Made by a program: the position numbers and the translations under genes | NCBI RefSeq assembly: GCF_000001735.4 | Contig: NC_003076.8 | Location: 24,183,835-24,247,834 of the forward strand | Source: Arabidopsis thaliana | Lineage: Eukaryota > Streptophyta > Magnoliopsida > Brassicales > Brassicaceae | Direction of reading: 5' to 3' | DNA: 64,000 bases | In this document: piece after piece, positions 34,377 through 48,560 of the stretch | Layout of the letters: each line of letters begins with the position of its first letter | Numbering within the stretch: position 1 is the first letter of the stretch | Notes under the pieces: generated by a model | Seen by the model: only the letters and a program-made list of their open reading frames with translations | The model's database searches: none | What the model was told of the DNA's origin: nothing

Positions 34377-37300
34377 ATGGATAAGGATCTCTTAGATATC
34401 TCTGGAGAAGACGACGAAGATAATTGGCTTCTGAAGAATACGCCGAAGAAAACTAATTCGAGCCGAGGAAAGAGTTATTTGAAATGCTCACCTCTCCAAA
34501 TCCCTAGATCTAGTCGTATCGTTCCTACTCGGCCTCCTTTTTCCCCAATTGGTAAGCGCTTCAATTTCTCGTTCTCGATCCGAGCTTCGTTCTGATAATT
34601 TCTCTCTCCCTTTGTTAGAGTGTTTAAGCATCTGAATTAGCATTGTTTAAATCTTAATTTGATAAAATAGCAAATTAGTATAAATGTTGTGTATTCTGCG
34701 GATATATGAAGGTTAATACTTTTTGCAGGAAGAGTAACAGGCACCAGCAACAACAGGGAGCAGCCATGCGCTTCAGTTGATACAGATAGTGTAGGAAAGG
34801 AGAATGCTAAAGTTGAATTGCCCAAATTGAGTGTGGAGCGACAACAGATGAAGAAGAAGAAAAAGAATGCAGGGTTTAATTTGCGCAAGAGTTTAGCATG
34901 GGATAGAGCTTTTTCAACGGAAGAAGGTGACTTTTTTTTACCAATTTCCTGTTAGTAGTAAAGGTCAAAGATTTGGTCTATGTTACTAAGAATCTTAAGA
35001 TGTGTGATATGGTCATGAACCAGGTGTTTTGGATTCATCTGAGTTATCTAAAATAACTGGAACTGCTTGCCATCTTGGTGGAGATCGGTTAGCTGCCATT
35101 CAGGAAGAGTACAGAGAGTCAATGTCAGCTTCCAAATGTAATGTTTCACCAGGACTACAAGCACTTGAAGAAAACTTATTTAACGACTTGCCTGTGAATA
35201 GTAAAAACAGAGAGAAGAAGCTTGTCAGTGGCATAATGCCCAAGTACGGATCACCATCTAAATCCCAATCTTCCTCGGTGAGTTTACTGGACCTAAATAT
35301 TGTGGAGCTAATGAGGGTCATAAGTCGTTTCTTTCCTTGCGTAAATATATATATTTTGAGGCGCAGTCTATCTAAATGTCGAATATCTGCATTATAGGCC
35401 CAGAAAAAAGTTATCTCAGCTCAGGATTTAAGGAGTGGTTCCAAGCGCAGTGGCTGTCCCCGGCCTCCTCCTTCATCTTCATATCCTTTTCTTACTTTGA
35501 GTACTGAGTGTATAGGCAATCTTGATATCCTTTGCAGGTCTTGTTTGTGTTCTTTTTGCTTGTTTACCTTAACCATCTTGCACCCTGAAAAGACCTGCAA
35601 ATGTGCATACAACAACATCACGTTGCAGGGAGCTGAGCATATCTAAAGTTCCTACTACCAAATCTGACCCAGTTACAGTTGGAAACAACATGAAAAGGAC
35701 TACTCAAAGTCCAATCAAAGCGAAAAACAGTCAACCTACTCAATTAAGTATGTTCACTTCAGTTAGCAAATAAAAACTATTCATCTCATATCCTTTTTAG
35801 TTCTGTTACTTTTCATCCTGTTTATATATTGCTACATGGTTTTTTGTCTGATATGACAGAGAATTCTCAGAGGAGCTTAGGATCTGAAAGCTTCTCTAAA
35901 AACACTTCAAGCACCAAGAGTAAAACAAAATCCAGTCTGGCGAGTAAATCTTCAATTCCTAAGCCCTCTCTTAAGCAAGCTAGAAGAAATGTGGTAAAGC
36001 TATGCTGCCCTCTGCAAACCAATATAGCAAATAGTTTATGCACTAAAAATTTGCAGCAAATGCTTTGTTTCCAATATTCTTCCTATTAAGAGTAACCTAT
36101 TGCATTTTCTTGAACTCTAGATCAGCAAATCTTCAGAAATTCCGACAGTATCATACTCACAGCATTCTGTTGTTGCAAAATCCAACGTTGGCCCTATGAC
36201 TGCATCAGATGTGGCTATGCTTGGTCATGCATCAGTTATTCCAGACTCTAATGTAATTACTCTGGGCACCTCGTTAGCTCAAAGTTCTTGCAATAAAGCT
36301 GGAAGCACGCAGTCCGCAGTTTCACGACTGGGAAAGCCATCAGGCTTAAGAGCGCCAAAACCTTCAATTGGCTATTTCAGTCAGGTATATTATTGAAATA
36401 TACTGAATTCTATCGTGAGATAACTATGGTTTTGTTCTTGTAACTCTAACATACTTCATATTTTTGCAGTCTGACTCTCAACCGTCGCAGAGTGCGGGAG
36501 ACAAACACAGTCAGCTTCCCAGATCTGATGTTTGTTCAGCCGCTCATTTTTCTTTGATCCCTACCTTCAAGAAACCCCAAGTTGCTGAAAAGTTTCCCGG
36601 TGTCAACTGCAAGGCAGCAACTGGAATTTTTGGCAGTTCAGATTCAGCTGCAAGATTCTCTGCTCAATCTATATGTCTCAAACCTTCACAGGAAAAGTTG
36701 AAAGTGGACTTGAATAGCACACAGGAAGTAGAATCCAAAGTGTTGCGTTGTCCATTGAGTTTTCAGATAAATGAAAATCCGCAGCACCAATGTGTCATTC
36801 AAGGTGATACTGGAAATTTAGTTCTGGATGATGTAACTTATTGCACATCTGAGAAGATTTCTACTGAACAATGTCAAGAATTCCAGGGTAACAGTGCGCT
36901 GCCGCCCTCAGGCTGCAAAAATAATGTACAAGATGGTAGTAATATGTCTGACGATAATAGAGATGAGAAAAGGAAGTCTTGCCTCTCAGTAGAAGAATAC
37001 TGTGCTTTACCAATGAAAGATTCTATGGATTCTACGATGCAGGGTCCTCCTTGCGATGAGTTGACACTGTTTGACAACTACTCACAGTTGAAAGTCAGCA
37101 ATCCGGGGGAAGAAGATATGTGTACTACCAATGATTTTAGTGGAGATTCTGATACATTGGATGTACCTGGACAACCTCTAAATGAATGCCTGCACCCTGG
37201 AAACGAAGACGAGATTAGTCCTTGCCTTTCTGAAGAAAAAGATGCGTTAGTTGTTTATCATTCTACTGAATATGTAGCAAAGCAGCCTGAGGTTTTGGAT

Positions 37301-39411
37301 TCCTTCACTGCAAAATCATCTTTCTTTGGGGATTTGGCTTCAATAAAGGGTGATGCAGACAATCCATCTTCTTCAGAAAATCAGTTAGGTAATACTGAAT
37401 TTGTTTCTGTACCTTTGGAGCCTTCTGAAGCACTAGATTGTGTTCAATCACTATGCAATCATCTTGAGGTAAATGCGGTAGCGAACTCTGTTTTGTGTGA
37501 TCATAACATGGTGTGTGATGGTCAATCTGTATTAGAAACGGAGAAGAGAATTGAAATAAGCGAAAGCACAGAGAAAAACTATGAGACTGATTTCATTGGT
37601 CCATTTTCCGAATGCAAATACTGGTTTAGAGAATCTGAAGAGCAACATTTGTCGAACCAATTAGTCCTTGAGGTGAAAGAGGGTGGTCATGAGATAGATG
37701 TCTTGATCAGAAACGAAGAAGCTGATGGGCCTGATATGCAGATAGAATGCTTTACTGGTTCGTCTGATGCTGACAACATGGAACAAGTGAAATTACTAAG
37801 GCCTTCCTCCGTTGAAGTTACGATGGAGATTAAACCTCTGGAATCATCTCATGAACCCTTCTCTGAGAAATCAACTTCTGAAAAACAGAAGCAATACAAT
37901 TGTTCCAGCAGTGAAAATACATCTGATGTAAATGATGGTTGTGTAATGAAACAGGCTGATCAACTTGGAACATTAGTTGGTTGTTCTCCAGAAAAAGATG
38001 CATCTGTTGCGGTTTTCTCTTATTCAAATGAGGAGCTTGGAGATAACTCTGAGCTGGAAGACATGGATTTGGTTACAGACTCAGATTGTTCAGATGAGGA
38101 GCCTGAGGATAAATTGGAGCGGACAGAGGTGGATGTGGTTACTGATCCAGAGCTCATTAGTGGCCTTGATGAGTTTTCTGTCAAGGGCGTCCGTAATCAA
38201 GAATATCCGGAAGTAGAAGATATCCAAACTGCATCAGACCTTTGTGGAAAAACTAAAACTCTACTAAGTGAATCAGTCAGTTCCTCGGATTCTATATTTG
38301 GAGTTCCTGAGTGTCTAAATGAGGGCACAAACTTTTCCAGAATCTCTGAAGGCATGTCAAAAGAGGATTCAAATTCTGGACGTATTGAGCATAACTATGT
38401 TGTAAAAGCTGAATTCCAGGTAGATGCTGAAAAGGATTTCAGTGCACAGGTTACTGGTCAAGAACTCGTCCCCAATGAAGGAGATGAAGTTAAAGTTGTA
38501 AAGATCTCTCCTGATCCTGTATCATTTGCGCCCAGAGAGGAAGAACTAGGAACTCCAATACCCATGAAGGAGACTATCTCAGGCAGAGATGATATGCAGA
38601 TTAACGAGTTCAATGTACTCAGCGATGACATTTTGACATCAGAAAGCAATGCATCAGAAGGCAATGACAAGATGATACTACTGTAAATAATCTAATCCAG
38701 TCTCCACTAGTAAACCTTTTCTATTCCTCCAGTGCAGTTTATTTTAAGAATGAGCTAATAAGTCACTGTTTCCAACAGGGATGCTAAACTTGAGAAGAAA
38801 CCTGATCCAATAATTGTGAAGCCTCCAAATGCTGTTCCATTTTCTGACGAGTGGTTAGCTGCAATTGAGGCTGCTGGGGAGGTATGTATATCTCAAATAT
38901 ATGAATGAAACCATGATGTTGAACTGAAGACCCACTTGCTGTTATTGCATATGATATATAAGTATATCTGCAATGCCTCAGCAGAACTCTTCTGTTAAAT
39001 ATGCAGGAAATTTTAACACTGAAAAGTGGACGTGTGCAACATTCACCAACCGAGAAATCTGCTCCTGAACCAGGTCCATGGTCTCCGGTATAATCCTTCT
39101 CTCCCTCTCTCATTACCATTTGGTGTTGATAAAAGGAAACAACAAGTTGAAAAATTGGAACTTGATTAATTTGGTTGTTTTTCTACCTAACAACATTATG
39201 GAAAGAATTCAACTCTTAATTTTTGTATAATCTTCATTAACTGATGCTTCATTCACAAGCTAATTATATGTCATAATCAGTTCAAGAAAACTAACTCGAG
39301 CAAAACCATTTTGTCTTTTGTGATGGTCAGGTCAAGAAGAGCAACCAAGTTGTAGGACCATTTGACTGTACAAAGTATAATAACAAAGGTCTTCCTCCTG
39401 CTTTTGACTGA
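34377..39411 (+). CDS. Uncharacterised large acidic, Ser-rich plant protein
   Basis: Eleven exons join in frame: 34377-34551, 34729-34926, 35024-35277, 35398-35537, 35629-35747, 35860-35993, 36121-36384, 36470-38682, 38779-38881, 39007-39087 and 39331-39411, about 1,253 aa. The start is the ATG at 34377; the frame upstream begins with TTG. The N-terminal third is basic and Ser-rich (KKKKKN, RKSLAWDRAF, KQARRNV). The large exon 8 is acidic with no recognised fold. The last three exons encode a compact segment, VPFSDEWLAAIEAAGEEILTLKSG then PGPWSPVKKSNQ and GPFDCTKYN, which looks like the conserved core. It is predicted to be disordered and perhaps nuclear from its composition. The order fits At5g60150. 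The exon 4 donor is the least certain. Confidence 0.78.
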
Positions 39412-40052
39412 AGAAAACTAGGTTTCTTCTACGGTTTCTTCTGCCTTAACCATTTTTATTTGTTTTTACCCTTTTATCACTACTAGGAGGTTACAAATTT
39501 GTTGAACACACTCACTTTATGATTTTGTATACCTGAGAAATAAAATATGTAGAAAGCACTTGTTGTTGAGGCATGAATGACTTCCACACGAGCTATTTTC
39601 CCTAATCACATGTTGAGATATTTGACAGGATTTAGGATGAATACAAGTGAACTTGTCGTGCATATTCTATTCAATTTCATGACATTTACAATCCTGGGAC
39701 CAAAATTGAGATTTGTTAAGAGCCAGATCAGGCTAGTTCATCATCATGGACCATGACGGATTTGCCTGAAACCGCATTGCTAGTTGTTATCTTTCTGTCT
39801 TTGTCTTTTTCGAAGCTCTAACAAAAGTATCATATATATGTCTTTTGATCTTCTTCATTTCAAGATAATTGAGATAAACCACTCAATTAAATGAATCGCT
39901 TAAGTAATAAGTTGATGAATATTCGGGAGGGTGAATTGATGGTAACCGCAGGCAACACATAACATGGCTATAAATCCTTTTATTAATGTAGTTTTTCCTA
40001 ACAAAGGATCTTTTCAGTTCCAACTTAAACAGCAGTAAGATTTAAGAATCTC
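39412..40052. other. Convergent 3' ends
   Basis: 3' UTRs of the acidic-protein gene (plus) and the aminopeptidase gene (minus) meet here. No coding signal and no repeat were seen. Confidence 0.5.
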
Positions 40053-42949
40053 TCAAACGTCGATAGTGAGTTTGGCGTCAAGGTGAGTGAACTCTTGGAA
40101 GAAAGCTTTAAAGTGTTCATATGAATGCTTCACGTCATCTGCAGCACACATCTCACGGATGCTATGCATTGAGAGCTGAGGAGCTCCAACATCAACCGTC
40201 CTTATCCCCACACTGCTTGCTAGGATTGGACCAATGGTCGATCCGCAACCCATATCATTACGCACCACAAAATCCTACAATATTCATGTCCACATTCATT
40301 TATAATATGCAAATAAGTAAGAACATTTTTTTGAATCTTTCTCAGGCAAATCATACCTGAACAGGCAGATTATGCTTCTCTGCTATCTCTCTGAATACAA
40401 AGGAAGTTACGGCATTAGTGGCGTAACGTTGATTTGCATTGTGTTTGATGACAAGTCCTCCGTGCATCTTTGGCTGATGATTCTCTTCGTGTTTGTCCTA
40501 AAAAGTGAAATCAAAATGCAATGAAAGATGGACATCAACTTCTGTGCATGGAAATGAAAAAAATATTGCCAGATGAAATGATTACCATAAAGTTTGGATG
40601 TAAAGCATGTGCCATGTCAGCAGAGACAAGCAAACTTTTCTGAATCGCTTTTTTGAGCACCTGTAACGATGAAACAAGCGAACTATAATGAGCGACAAAA
40701 ACAAAATTATATAAAGTATAACACAATCCCAGTTTAATGTCTATCACTCGAATGGTTTGCTACCTTAGTGTCAGAGCTGAAGCAACTTGTGATGTGTGAC
40801 ATAGCATCAATCATGACAGGGGATCCAGCTCCTTGCGCTGAATTGGAGCCAACTTCTTCATGATCAAATAGTGCCACCATTCTTATTCCGCTTTCATCCT
40901 CTAAGTCACTTCCAGATGACGTTGCATCTATAAGTGCCTGTGTACAAAGTTCAAATATTTGAAATAGATCGTCAACATCACTGCTTCTTGAACCAAAATA
41001 CCCAAGGAAAGTTGGTTGCAGTGAAGTTGTATCATTGTTCATCAATATACAGCAGCATAATGGGTAGATTTATTCCATTCAGAGAGAAGAACAAATTGTA
41101 AGAGATGTTCAACTTAGATTGTGATCCAGAATAAAACTTACACTAGATGTGAGTTAACATACTTGCACAGAAAGATCTACAAGGTGGAGTAATTTAAATT
41201 GGGCTTGAAACACAAGTCTCTTGAAATGTGAAGCATGGACTAACTATTATTCTCTTCCAGAACATGCAATGAGTGGAAACCAACTAAGGCACAGTTAAGA
41301 TCAGTAAATATAGACCATGGACTATTTTCTCCTCTAAAAGTAAAAGTAAAGGACGTACCTTCAGAGAGCAAAATGACATGCAGAGATTATCTAGTCTTCC
41401 CGAGAAAATAAATTCTTTAGCTGCACCAGCTAGTATACTTGGCTGAGTGTCACATGCTTGCAGCTCAAAGTCGCATATCTCCTCAGGTTTACAACCCAGT
41501 GCGTTTGCAATGATCTAAGAAATTAAAAAGAGGACTACTTGGTTACTAAACCAGAACAAGATCTAAAATTCAAGCTAAAACCATAAAGCTTATATATTTC
41601 AACTGGACCTCCATTAGAAGCGGATGATGCTTTGATTTAGAACTAGTTTCAGCACACTTCTTTCCTTCGTCATGTTCACCACTTTCAGCTGGCGTTTTAT
41701 TGAGCTCCGCCTTCAAATATATCACACAATATAAATAAATTGCAAAGGAAGTAAGAATTCAAGTCTGCTACAAACTTGACAACAATGGTTTCGACTTCAT
41801 AGATAAATCTGCCAAAAGTTAAGGGGTTCACAGAGATGGGTTCTGATCTCAAATAGTGGGTGACATGCAAACAAATACTTTAGCCATACTAGATGAAACA
41901 AAATTTAGCAGAGACGCTGGACAACATAGCAAGCATAGAAAAAGCACCTTAATAGCTGTTGCCAGTACTGGAACGAGGTGTGTCTGAGTGTTTGGCTTAA
42001 AACCTTCAGTGTTCACATTCCTGTCCGCAAGGCAAAACGAAACGTACATAAAGTTCAATATTAATTTCTCTACATAAAGTAACTGAGAAATAAATAATGT
42101 TTTTTTTTATCGCAAACACGACAAAAAAAGAGTCTAAGAAGTATTCCAATACAAAGCAATGATTTAAAGGTAACCTGTCCAAGTGAATGGCCAAGGTAGG
42201 AATCCTCATGATAGGATCCTCAATCCTGACAAGGCGATGAGAATACGAGACAGAACCTGCTTTCTCTTCTTTAAGAATCACACGTCCTGCAACAGTCAAG
42301 TCACGATCAAACCAGGTGTACCACAGTCCACCTCCATATGTTTGAACACCAACCTCCAAGCATCCACCTTTAGTTATCTGTCAACACAATCCTCACTTTC
42401 TAGTCAAAAAAGATTTAAGTAAAACCGCTGGAGAAAATGTCAAAAAGATCCCAAAATCCAAAATCACCTTGGATACAGGTTTCAATTTGAGGCACGGACT
42501 ATCAGTATGAGCTCCAATAATATGGAACCCGTTTCCAGCTACGTATCTGTTCAAAGTTTTCCAAAAGATTAGCTCTAACATTGTAGCAATAGATGGAACC
42601 ATTGGTTTCAGAAGAAGAAGGAAAAGATGGTTACTTGTGACCAATGGCAAAAGCAACAATAGTGGAGTAATTTCTGGTGAAGAAGTATTTTTTGCCGGCT
42701 TCGAGTTTCCAATCATCTCTCTCTGAAATCTGTTCATACCCAGCCTTCAAAAGCCGTCTCTTTGACTCGTCTACACATAATAAATAGTAGATCAATCAAT
42801 CAATACTAGAACTGAATCAACAACGGAAAATCAATAGTTCTCAAAAGGAAAAGAGATGGGTGATGATTGACGATACCGACGGCATGAAAAGCGGTGGGAG
42901 AAGCATTGAGAAAGGAGAGGAAATCAGAGACGAGGGAGCTCTTATCCAT
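40053..42949 (-). CDS. Aspartyl aminopeptidase, family M18
   Basis: Eleven exons: 42877-42949, 42635-42770, 42468-42546, 42175-42377, 41948-42020, 41609-41710, 41359-41514, 40764-40937, 40586-40660, 40357-40497 and 40053-40274, giving 477 aa. It is a full-length M18 metallopeptidase that removes N-terminal Asp or Glu from peptides with a di-metal centre. The metal-ligand motifs are all present in order: His in IGAHTDSP, Asp in GRLDNLC, Glu-Glu in DHEEVGS, Asp in [10 protein letters not shown], and His in [11 protein letters not shown]. There is no signal or transit peptide ([19 protein letters not shown] matches the usual cytosolic N-terminus), so it is probably a cytosolic or vacuole-delivered enzyme forming a dodecamer like its relatives. 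At5g60160. No broken exon was found. Confidence 0.96.
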
Positions 42950-44343
42950 GGCTGGATCTCTTAACTTGAGTTCTTCGGGTTTTTGTGAGGCAGCACTCCA
43001 ATGGATGTTCGGTTTCCGATCGTCCCTGTGTAAGTCTTGCCGGAGGTTCCGTTTCCATTTTAGTAACCCGAGAAGTTTTATTGGCCCATTACAAAGCCCA
43101 ATTGGTTTTTTAAATAAATAGTTATTTATTCATGAGTACATAAAAAAAATGTTATTTATTCATATAAACGTTTTATACTTTTATGTAAAAACTTTCAATA
43201 AATTATTATACAAAAATTTGTTTCATTTGAAATTTTGAATTAACGCACTATTTAAAAATTTGTTCATTTTAAAAACTTTCAAATAAATTTTGTAGTCATA
43301 TACTATAAATACCCTTCCTTATATGTGGTTGGATAATTTTGGTAATAACATAAGAATTCCCAAAACTAGAAGATTTTATGTGGTTGGGTAATTTCGGTAG
43401 TAACACATTCAAACACCATTAAACCAATCAAAACCGAACCGGACTAAGTGGTAATAAAATTAGAAATCGAAGGGTAATAAATTCTAGAAACCCTTTTTTT
43501 TTTTTTTTTAACAAGACAGCAACGTGGATCTGGCAGACAAAATCATATATATAAATAATATTAAGAGGGTTAAAAAAGGCCATCGCCTCAAAAATCACAG
43601 CCATCCATTTTCTCTTTCTCTCTCTCTCTGTAGCTCTCTCTCGTTCGAGCTTCCATTTTTCCTCATCGCAATCTTCATCTTCAATCTCCAGCTATCTCAA
43701 ATCGATCCTTCTCGAATCGTATGTTTTCTTATCACCTCTTATTGAATCTCCTTCGTTCTCGTTGAGTTTGAATCTGCTGAATCTCAAAACCCTAATTCTG
43801 TTTCCTCCGAGGTTTTTTTTATTGGCATCATCGGTTTATTAGTTTGGATCGAGAAATTGAGATTGAAGATTGAGATTTTTGGATTAATCTACATGTGTTT
43901 ATATTTCCTGTGATTGATTTATAATGATTTGTTTTCACTTTTGTCCGTTGACGCGTCTTTAATTGAACCGTCGCGGCGCATGCATAGATCGATACTGTGA
44001 AGTTCTTCATTGTAGATTCATTTTGTTGTTTGTAATTATATTGTTAGTATTCGATCTGAAATGTTGAATATTTAGAGTAAATTTAAGATTTTTTAAGTTG
44101 GCCTATGATAACGTTGATGAGATGAGTGAACATAGATGATTTCTAGGATTGGATTTCGAATGTTATCATTTAGTTTCTTCTGATAATTAATGAAGTTGCC
44201 AGCAAAAAAAAAAAAAGTTTTTTCATTGCGTTTGGTTTTTACATGTGTTTTATCTGATAGCTCATGAAATAAAATTTACTTTCTTAGCCTGTGGCCTTAG
44301 CTTTGATGATTAATGTGTCTTATATTCTTTCTCTTAGACCATC
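42950..44343. other. Divergent promoter and 5' UTR intron of the CNOT4-like gene
   Basis: The short leader of the aminopeptidase gene is at the left. The CNOT4-like leader is at about 43590-43718 (pyrimidine-rich TCTC repeats), followed by a probable 5' UTR intron 43719-44337 (ATC|GTATG ... CTCTTAG). 43130-43330 is very AT-rich, and a run of 15 T lies at 43495-43509. No other gene was seen. Confidence 0.6.
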
Positions 44344-47300
44344 ATGAGTGACCATGGTGAGAAGACTTGTCCACTTTGTGCTGAAGAGATGGATCTGACT
44401 GATCAACAATTGAAGCCTTGCAAATGTGGTTATCAGGTCTTGCATCTACCTTCCATTTTCTCTTAATTTCAATTGATATGTTACGGCTTAATCTTGAAAC
44501 TGAAAGTTATTGGGAGAACAGTTTTGCTTATTGCAATGTTCAATAGCTCTCGTCTTTCTCTGTTTTCATGATCGCTATAATCACTCTTTTATCTGTTAAT
44601 AATTTTGTGTATGTGATTCAGATTTGTGTTTGGTGCTGGCATCACATAGTGGACATGGCAGAGAAAGATCAAATAGAAGGGCGTTGTCCAGCTTGTCGCA
44701 CTCCATATGACAAAGAAAAGATTGTAGGGATGACTGTTAATTGTGACAGGTTTGTAATAACATTTAATTTTAGTCTGGGACAGTCTTTTTTCGTTTCTTT
44801 TGCTGATGGCTTTTCTCTATAATTACCTGTTCCCAGTCTGGCTTCTGAAGGCAATATGGAGCGCAAGAAGATCCAGAAGTCAAAATCAAAATCTTCTGAA
44901 GGGAGAAAGCAACAACTCACCAGTGTGCGAGTGATCCAGAGGAATCTTGTTTACATTGTTGGGTTGCCTCTTAATCTAGCCGATGAAGATGTATGACAAC
45001 TTACATCCAAACCTTTATAATCATTCTTTTTGTAGATTACTATCTGATTAGCGCGCCATTTTTCTTTCAGCTACTCCAACATAAAGAATATTTTGGTCAG
45101 TATGGAAAAGTTCTAAAGGTTTCCATGTCCCGAACAGCATCTGGTGTCATCCAACAATTCCCAAACAATACATGCAGTGTGTGCGTTTCTGTATATACTT
45201 CTTATCAAACAATTTCCCTCTTTATATATATATATTTGGTCAGTGAAGTTGTCTGATAATGATTTTTTGCATCGCAGATATATTACTTATGGAAAAGAGG
45301 AAGAGGCTGTTCGCTGCATTCAAGCTGTTCATGGGTTTATCTTGGATGGTAAACCATTGAAGTAAGTTTTGACTTGCTTTTTCTAAAAAAACTAGAATTG
45401 TATTTATAAGTTATTATATTCACCTAATGATCATATGAAAGTTCTCGCTCTCTATCTATATTTGCAGGGCATGTTTTGGGACAACCAAGTATTGTCATGC
45501 ATGGCTGAGAAATGTGGTATGTCTCCTATAGATTCTTGTTCTTCTGCGTTGTTATTTTTGATTACCTCGCTTCAGATGCATGTTGAAGTTGATGTCTTTG
45601 GAGTGATGAACTGCATGTTTTTATTCCAGGCATGCGTCAATCCTGATTGTCTCTATTTGCACGAGGTTGGTTCTCAAGATGATAGCTTCACAAAAGATGA
45701 GATCATATCAGCCTATACAAGGTATTTGTATCATCTGAAATTTTAAAATACCCTCTTGCTTTCATGATTGTTCTGTTTCATGGTACCAGTATCTTTAGGT
45801 AATGTAATATGATAGTTGGTCTAGTATTTTTGGATGATTAGTTAAGTCTTATAGTAATTTTGAAGGAGTAGAGTTCAACAAATCACTGGAGCAACAAATA
45901 TTCTGCAGCACCATTCAGGGAACATGCTACCTCCACCACTGGATGCTTATTGCAGTGACAGTTCTTCTGCAAAACCAATTATAAAGGTTCCTTCAACTGT
46001 AAGTTCAGTTTAATCTCAACTTTCCCTTAACATGATGTGCAATTTGGCTTGAGTAATGTGTTCCAAAGATAATCCACATCTGAAGTATTTTCTATTTGTT
46101 AATCCTAGTTGGTGACTAACTTGATGATGTGGCATGACTAGCTTATGAAATCTCTTAATTTTCCTGAGCTTAATAATTTATTTCCTATGTACAGAATGCA
46201 ACTAGTGTTCCCAGGTATTCTCCGCCAAGTGGGAGTGGGAGCTCCAGCAGATCCACTGCCCTTCCTGCTGCAGCGTCATGGTTAGTTTTCACTTGATGCT
46301 TTTTATGTCTTTTGATTGGTCTATCTAAGAAATAAGGAAATTCTGTTGCAGGGGGACACATCAGTCTTTAGCAACTTCGGTCACCTCAAATGGATCTTCT
46401 GATATACAAAGATCAACATCAGTGAATGGAACCTTACCCTTTTCTGCTGTTGTTGCAAACGCAGCTCATGGGCCTGTATCCTCTAATGACATTCTTAAAA
46501 GACCATCTCGCAAAGAAGAAAGCCAAATAGTTATGGACAAAGTCAAACCTAGTGTGTTGAAGCCCTTGCAGCATAATGTTGTGGTTTCTGGGTCCGAGAG
46601 AATTACCGCACCCGATAGAGATCCTACTAGCAATCGTTTATCCAGTTCAGTAGACTCTGCCTACGGAGGCAGAGACATTGACCAGCCTTCAGCCTACAGT
46701 GGCAGAGACATTGACAAGCCTTCATCTACTGTTAGCTCGTTTGATGCTGCAAATGAAGCTGTAGAAGATGTCCCTACTGTAAGCAACTTGTTGGATGGTG
46801 TTGCATGCATGCGGATAACTATGAATTGTAGGGATGAACGTCCTGATATTACAATGGCGATTGGTAGTCAAAGTGATCAAGGTTCTATTAGACAACCTGG
46901 TTCTGAAGTATCAAAGTTGCCAGATTTAGAGCAATGTAGGATAGATAGTTCTATAAACACTGATAAGAAAGCTATCTCGTTAGAGGATAGGATCCCCCGC
47001 ACTAGGCCAGGGTGGGATTGGATATCAGATTTGCAATCGCAAATGCAAGGAAGCTCTAAATTGCAAGTGGAGGATATATCAACATTGGATAGCCAACGGC
47101 CTCACCCTGAAGAGGATATTATCCACTCGCGGTTGCTGTCTAATTTGTCAAGTTCCAGTTTGGATACAAATCATATGGCTTCTCGTTCTTCCCTACCTTG
47201 TGAAGTTAGGGGCAGTGATAGATTGCATCTTCCAAATGGATTTGGTGAGAAATCCATGTCCAGTGTGGAGCACTCTCTGTTCGCAAATGAAGGCAGGAAC

Positions 47301-48560
47301 AAAGTCAACAATGCAGAGGATGCTATACTTTCAAACATTTTGTCACTCGATTTTGATCCATGGGATGAATCCTTGACTTCTCCCCACAATTTGGCAGAGT
47401 TACTAGGTGAAGTTGATCAGCGATCTAGTACTCTTAAACCTTCAAACTTCCTAAAGCAACATAACAACCAGTCTAGATTTTCTTTTGCACGGTATGAAGA
47501 ATCTAGTAATCAAGCATATGACAGTGAGAACTATAGCATTTATGGGCAGTTGTCAAGAGATAAACCTATTCAGGAGTCTGCCATGAGCCGAGATATCTAT
47601 CGAAATAACCTTGGGAGTGTAAATGGATTTGCTTCAAACTTCGCTGGTGGATTGGATAACTTTGCCGCTAGTCCTTTATTTTCTTCGCACAAGAATCCTG
47701 GTTAGTAGTTTTAGTTTATGGCTGTTGGTTATTTCTTGTTTGGGTATTTTTCTGCTACATTTCCAATTTTTCTTTTCTGTTGTCCTATTGCAGTTTCACG
47801 ACCTCAAGTTTCTGCGCCTCCAGGATTTTCTGCTCCCAACAGGCTACCTCCTCCTGGCTTCTCGTCACATGAAAGAGTGGGCCTATCATCAGATACTACA
47901 CTAGGTATTTTCTCTTCTTCTATTTGTGGCATCATAGAGTACGGATGATGCTAGAGACTAAAACTTTTGTCCACTTGTATCATAGGAAATCGATTTCTTG
48001 ACTCTACTTCATTGAGGAATGCATATCAAGTACCACCTCCAGTTGGTAATTCAAATGGTGCAAGTGATATCGACTTTGTGGATCCTGCAATTCTAGCTGT
48101 TGGAAGAGGGATGGTAAATGCTGACTTGGACATGAGATCAGGATTCTCATCACAACTGAATTCTTTTGAAAACGAAACAGGACTCCATATGTTGAGACAG
48201 CAGTCTCTGTCTTCTGCACAACAAGTTAATGGGTTTCATCATGATCTCAGAAACTTATCTCCTTCACTTAACGACCCTTACGGATTTAGCTCAAGGCTTA
48301 TGGATCAAACACAGGGAAGTAGCTTGTCTCCTTTCTCACAGCTCCCAAGACAACAACCATCTGCAAATTCAATCTTGTCCAATGGTCATCACTGGGATAA
48401 GTGGAATGAAGGGCAAAGTGTGAACAATATAGGCATGGCCGAGCTTCTTAGGAATGAACGGCTGGGTTTTAATGGGAGCTTATACAACAACGGATATGAA
48501 GAACCAAAATTCCGGATTCCAAGTCCCGGTGATGTGTATAACAGGACATATGGGATTTGA
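44344..48560 (+). CDS. CNOT4-like RING-RRM-C3H RNA-binding protein
   Basis: Twelve exons: 44344-44436, 44622-44749, 44837-44990, 45071-45180, 45278-45361, 45468-45516, 45630-45721, 45872-45998, 46195-46280, 46352-47700, 47794-47904 and 47986-48560, giving 985 aa. The N-terminal C4C4 RING (CPLCAEEMDLTDQQLKPCKCG, CVWCWHHI, CPACRTPYD) is of the NOT4 type. An RRM follows (RNLVYIVGLPLNLADED ... KVSMSRT ... YITYGKEEEAVRCIQAVHG), then a C3H zinc finger (CFGTTKYCHAWLRNVACVNPDCLYLH). The C-terminal half is Ser/Asn-rich and disordered. This order is diagnostic of NOT4, an E3 ligase of the CCR4-NOT deadenylase complex that acts on stalled ribosomes and proteins. That role is inferred from family. At5g60170. 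Confidence 0.93.
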
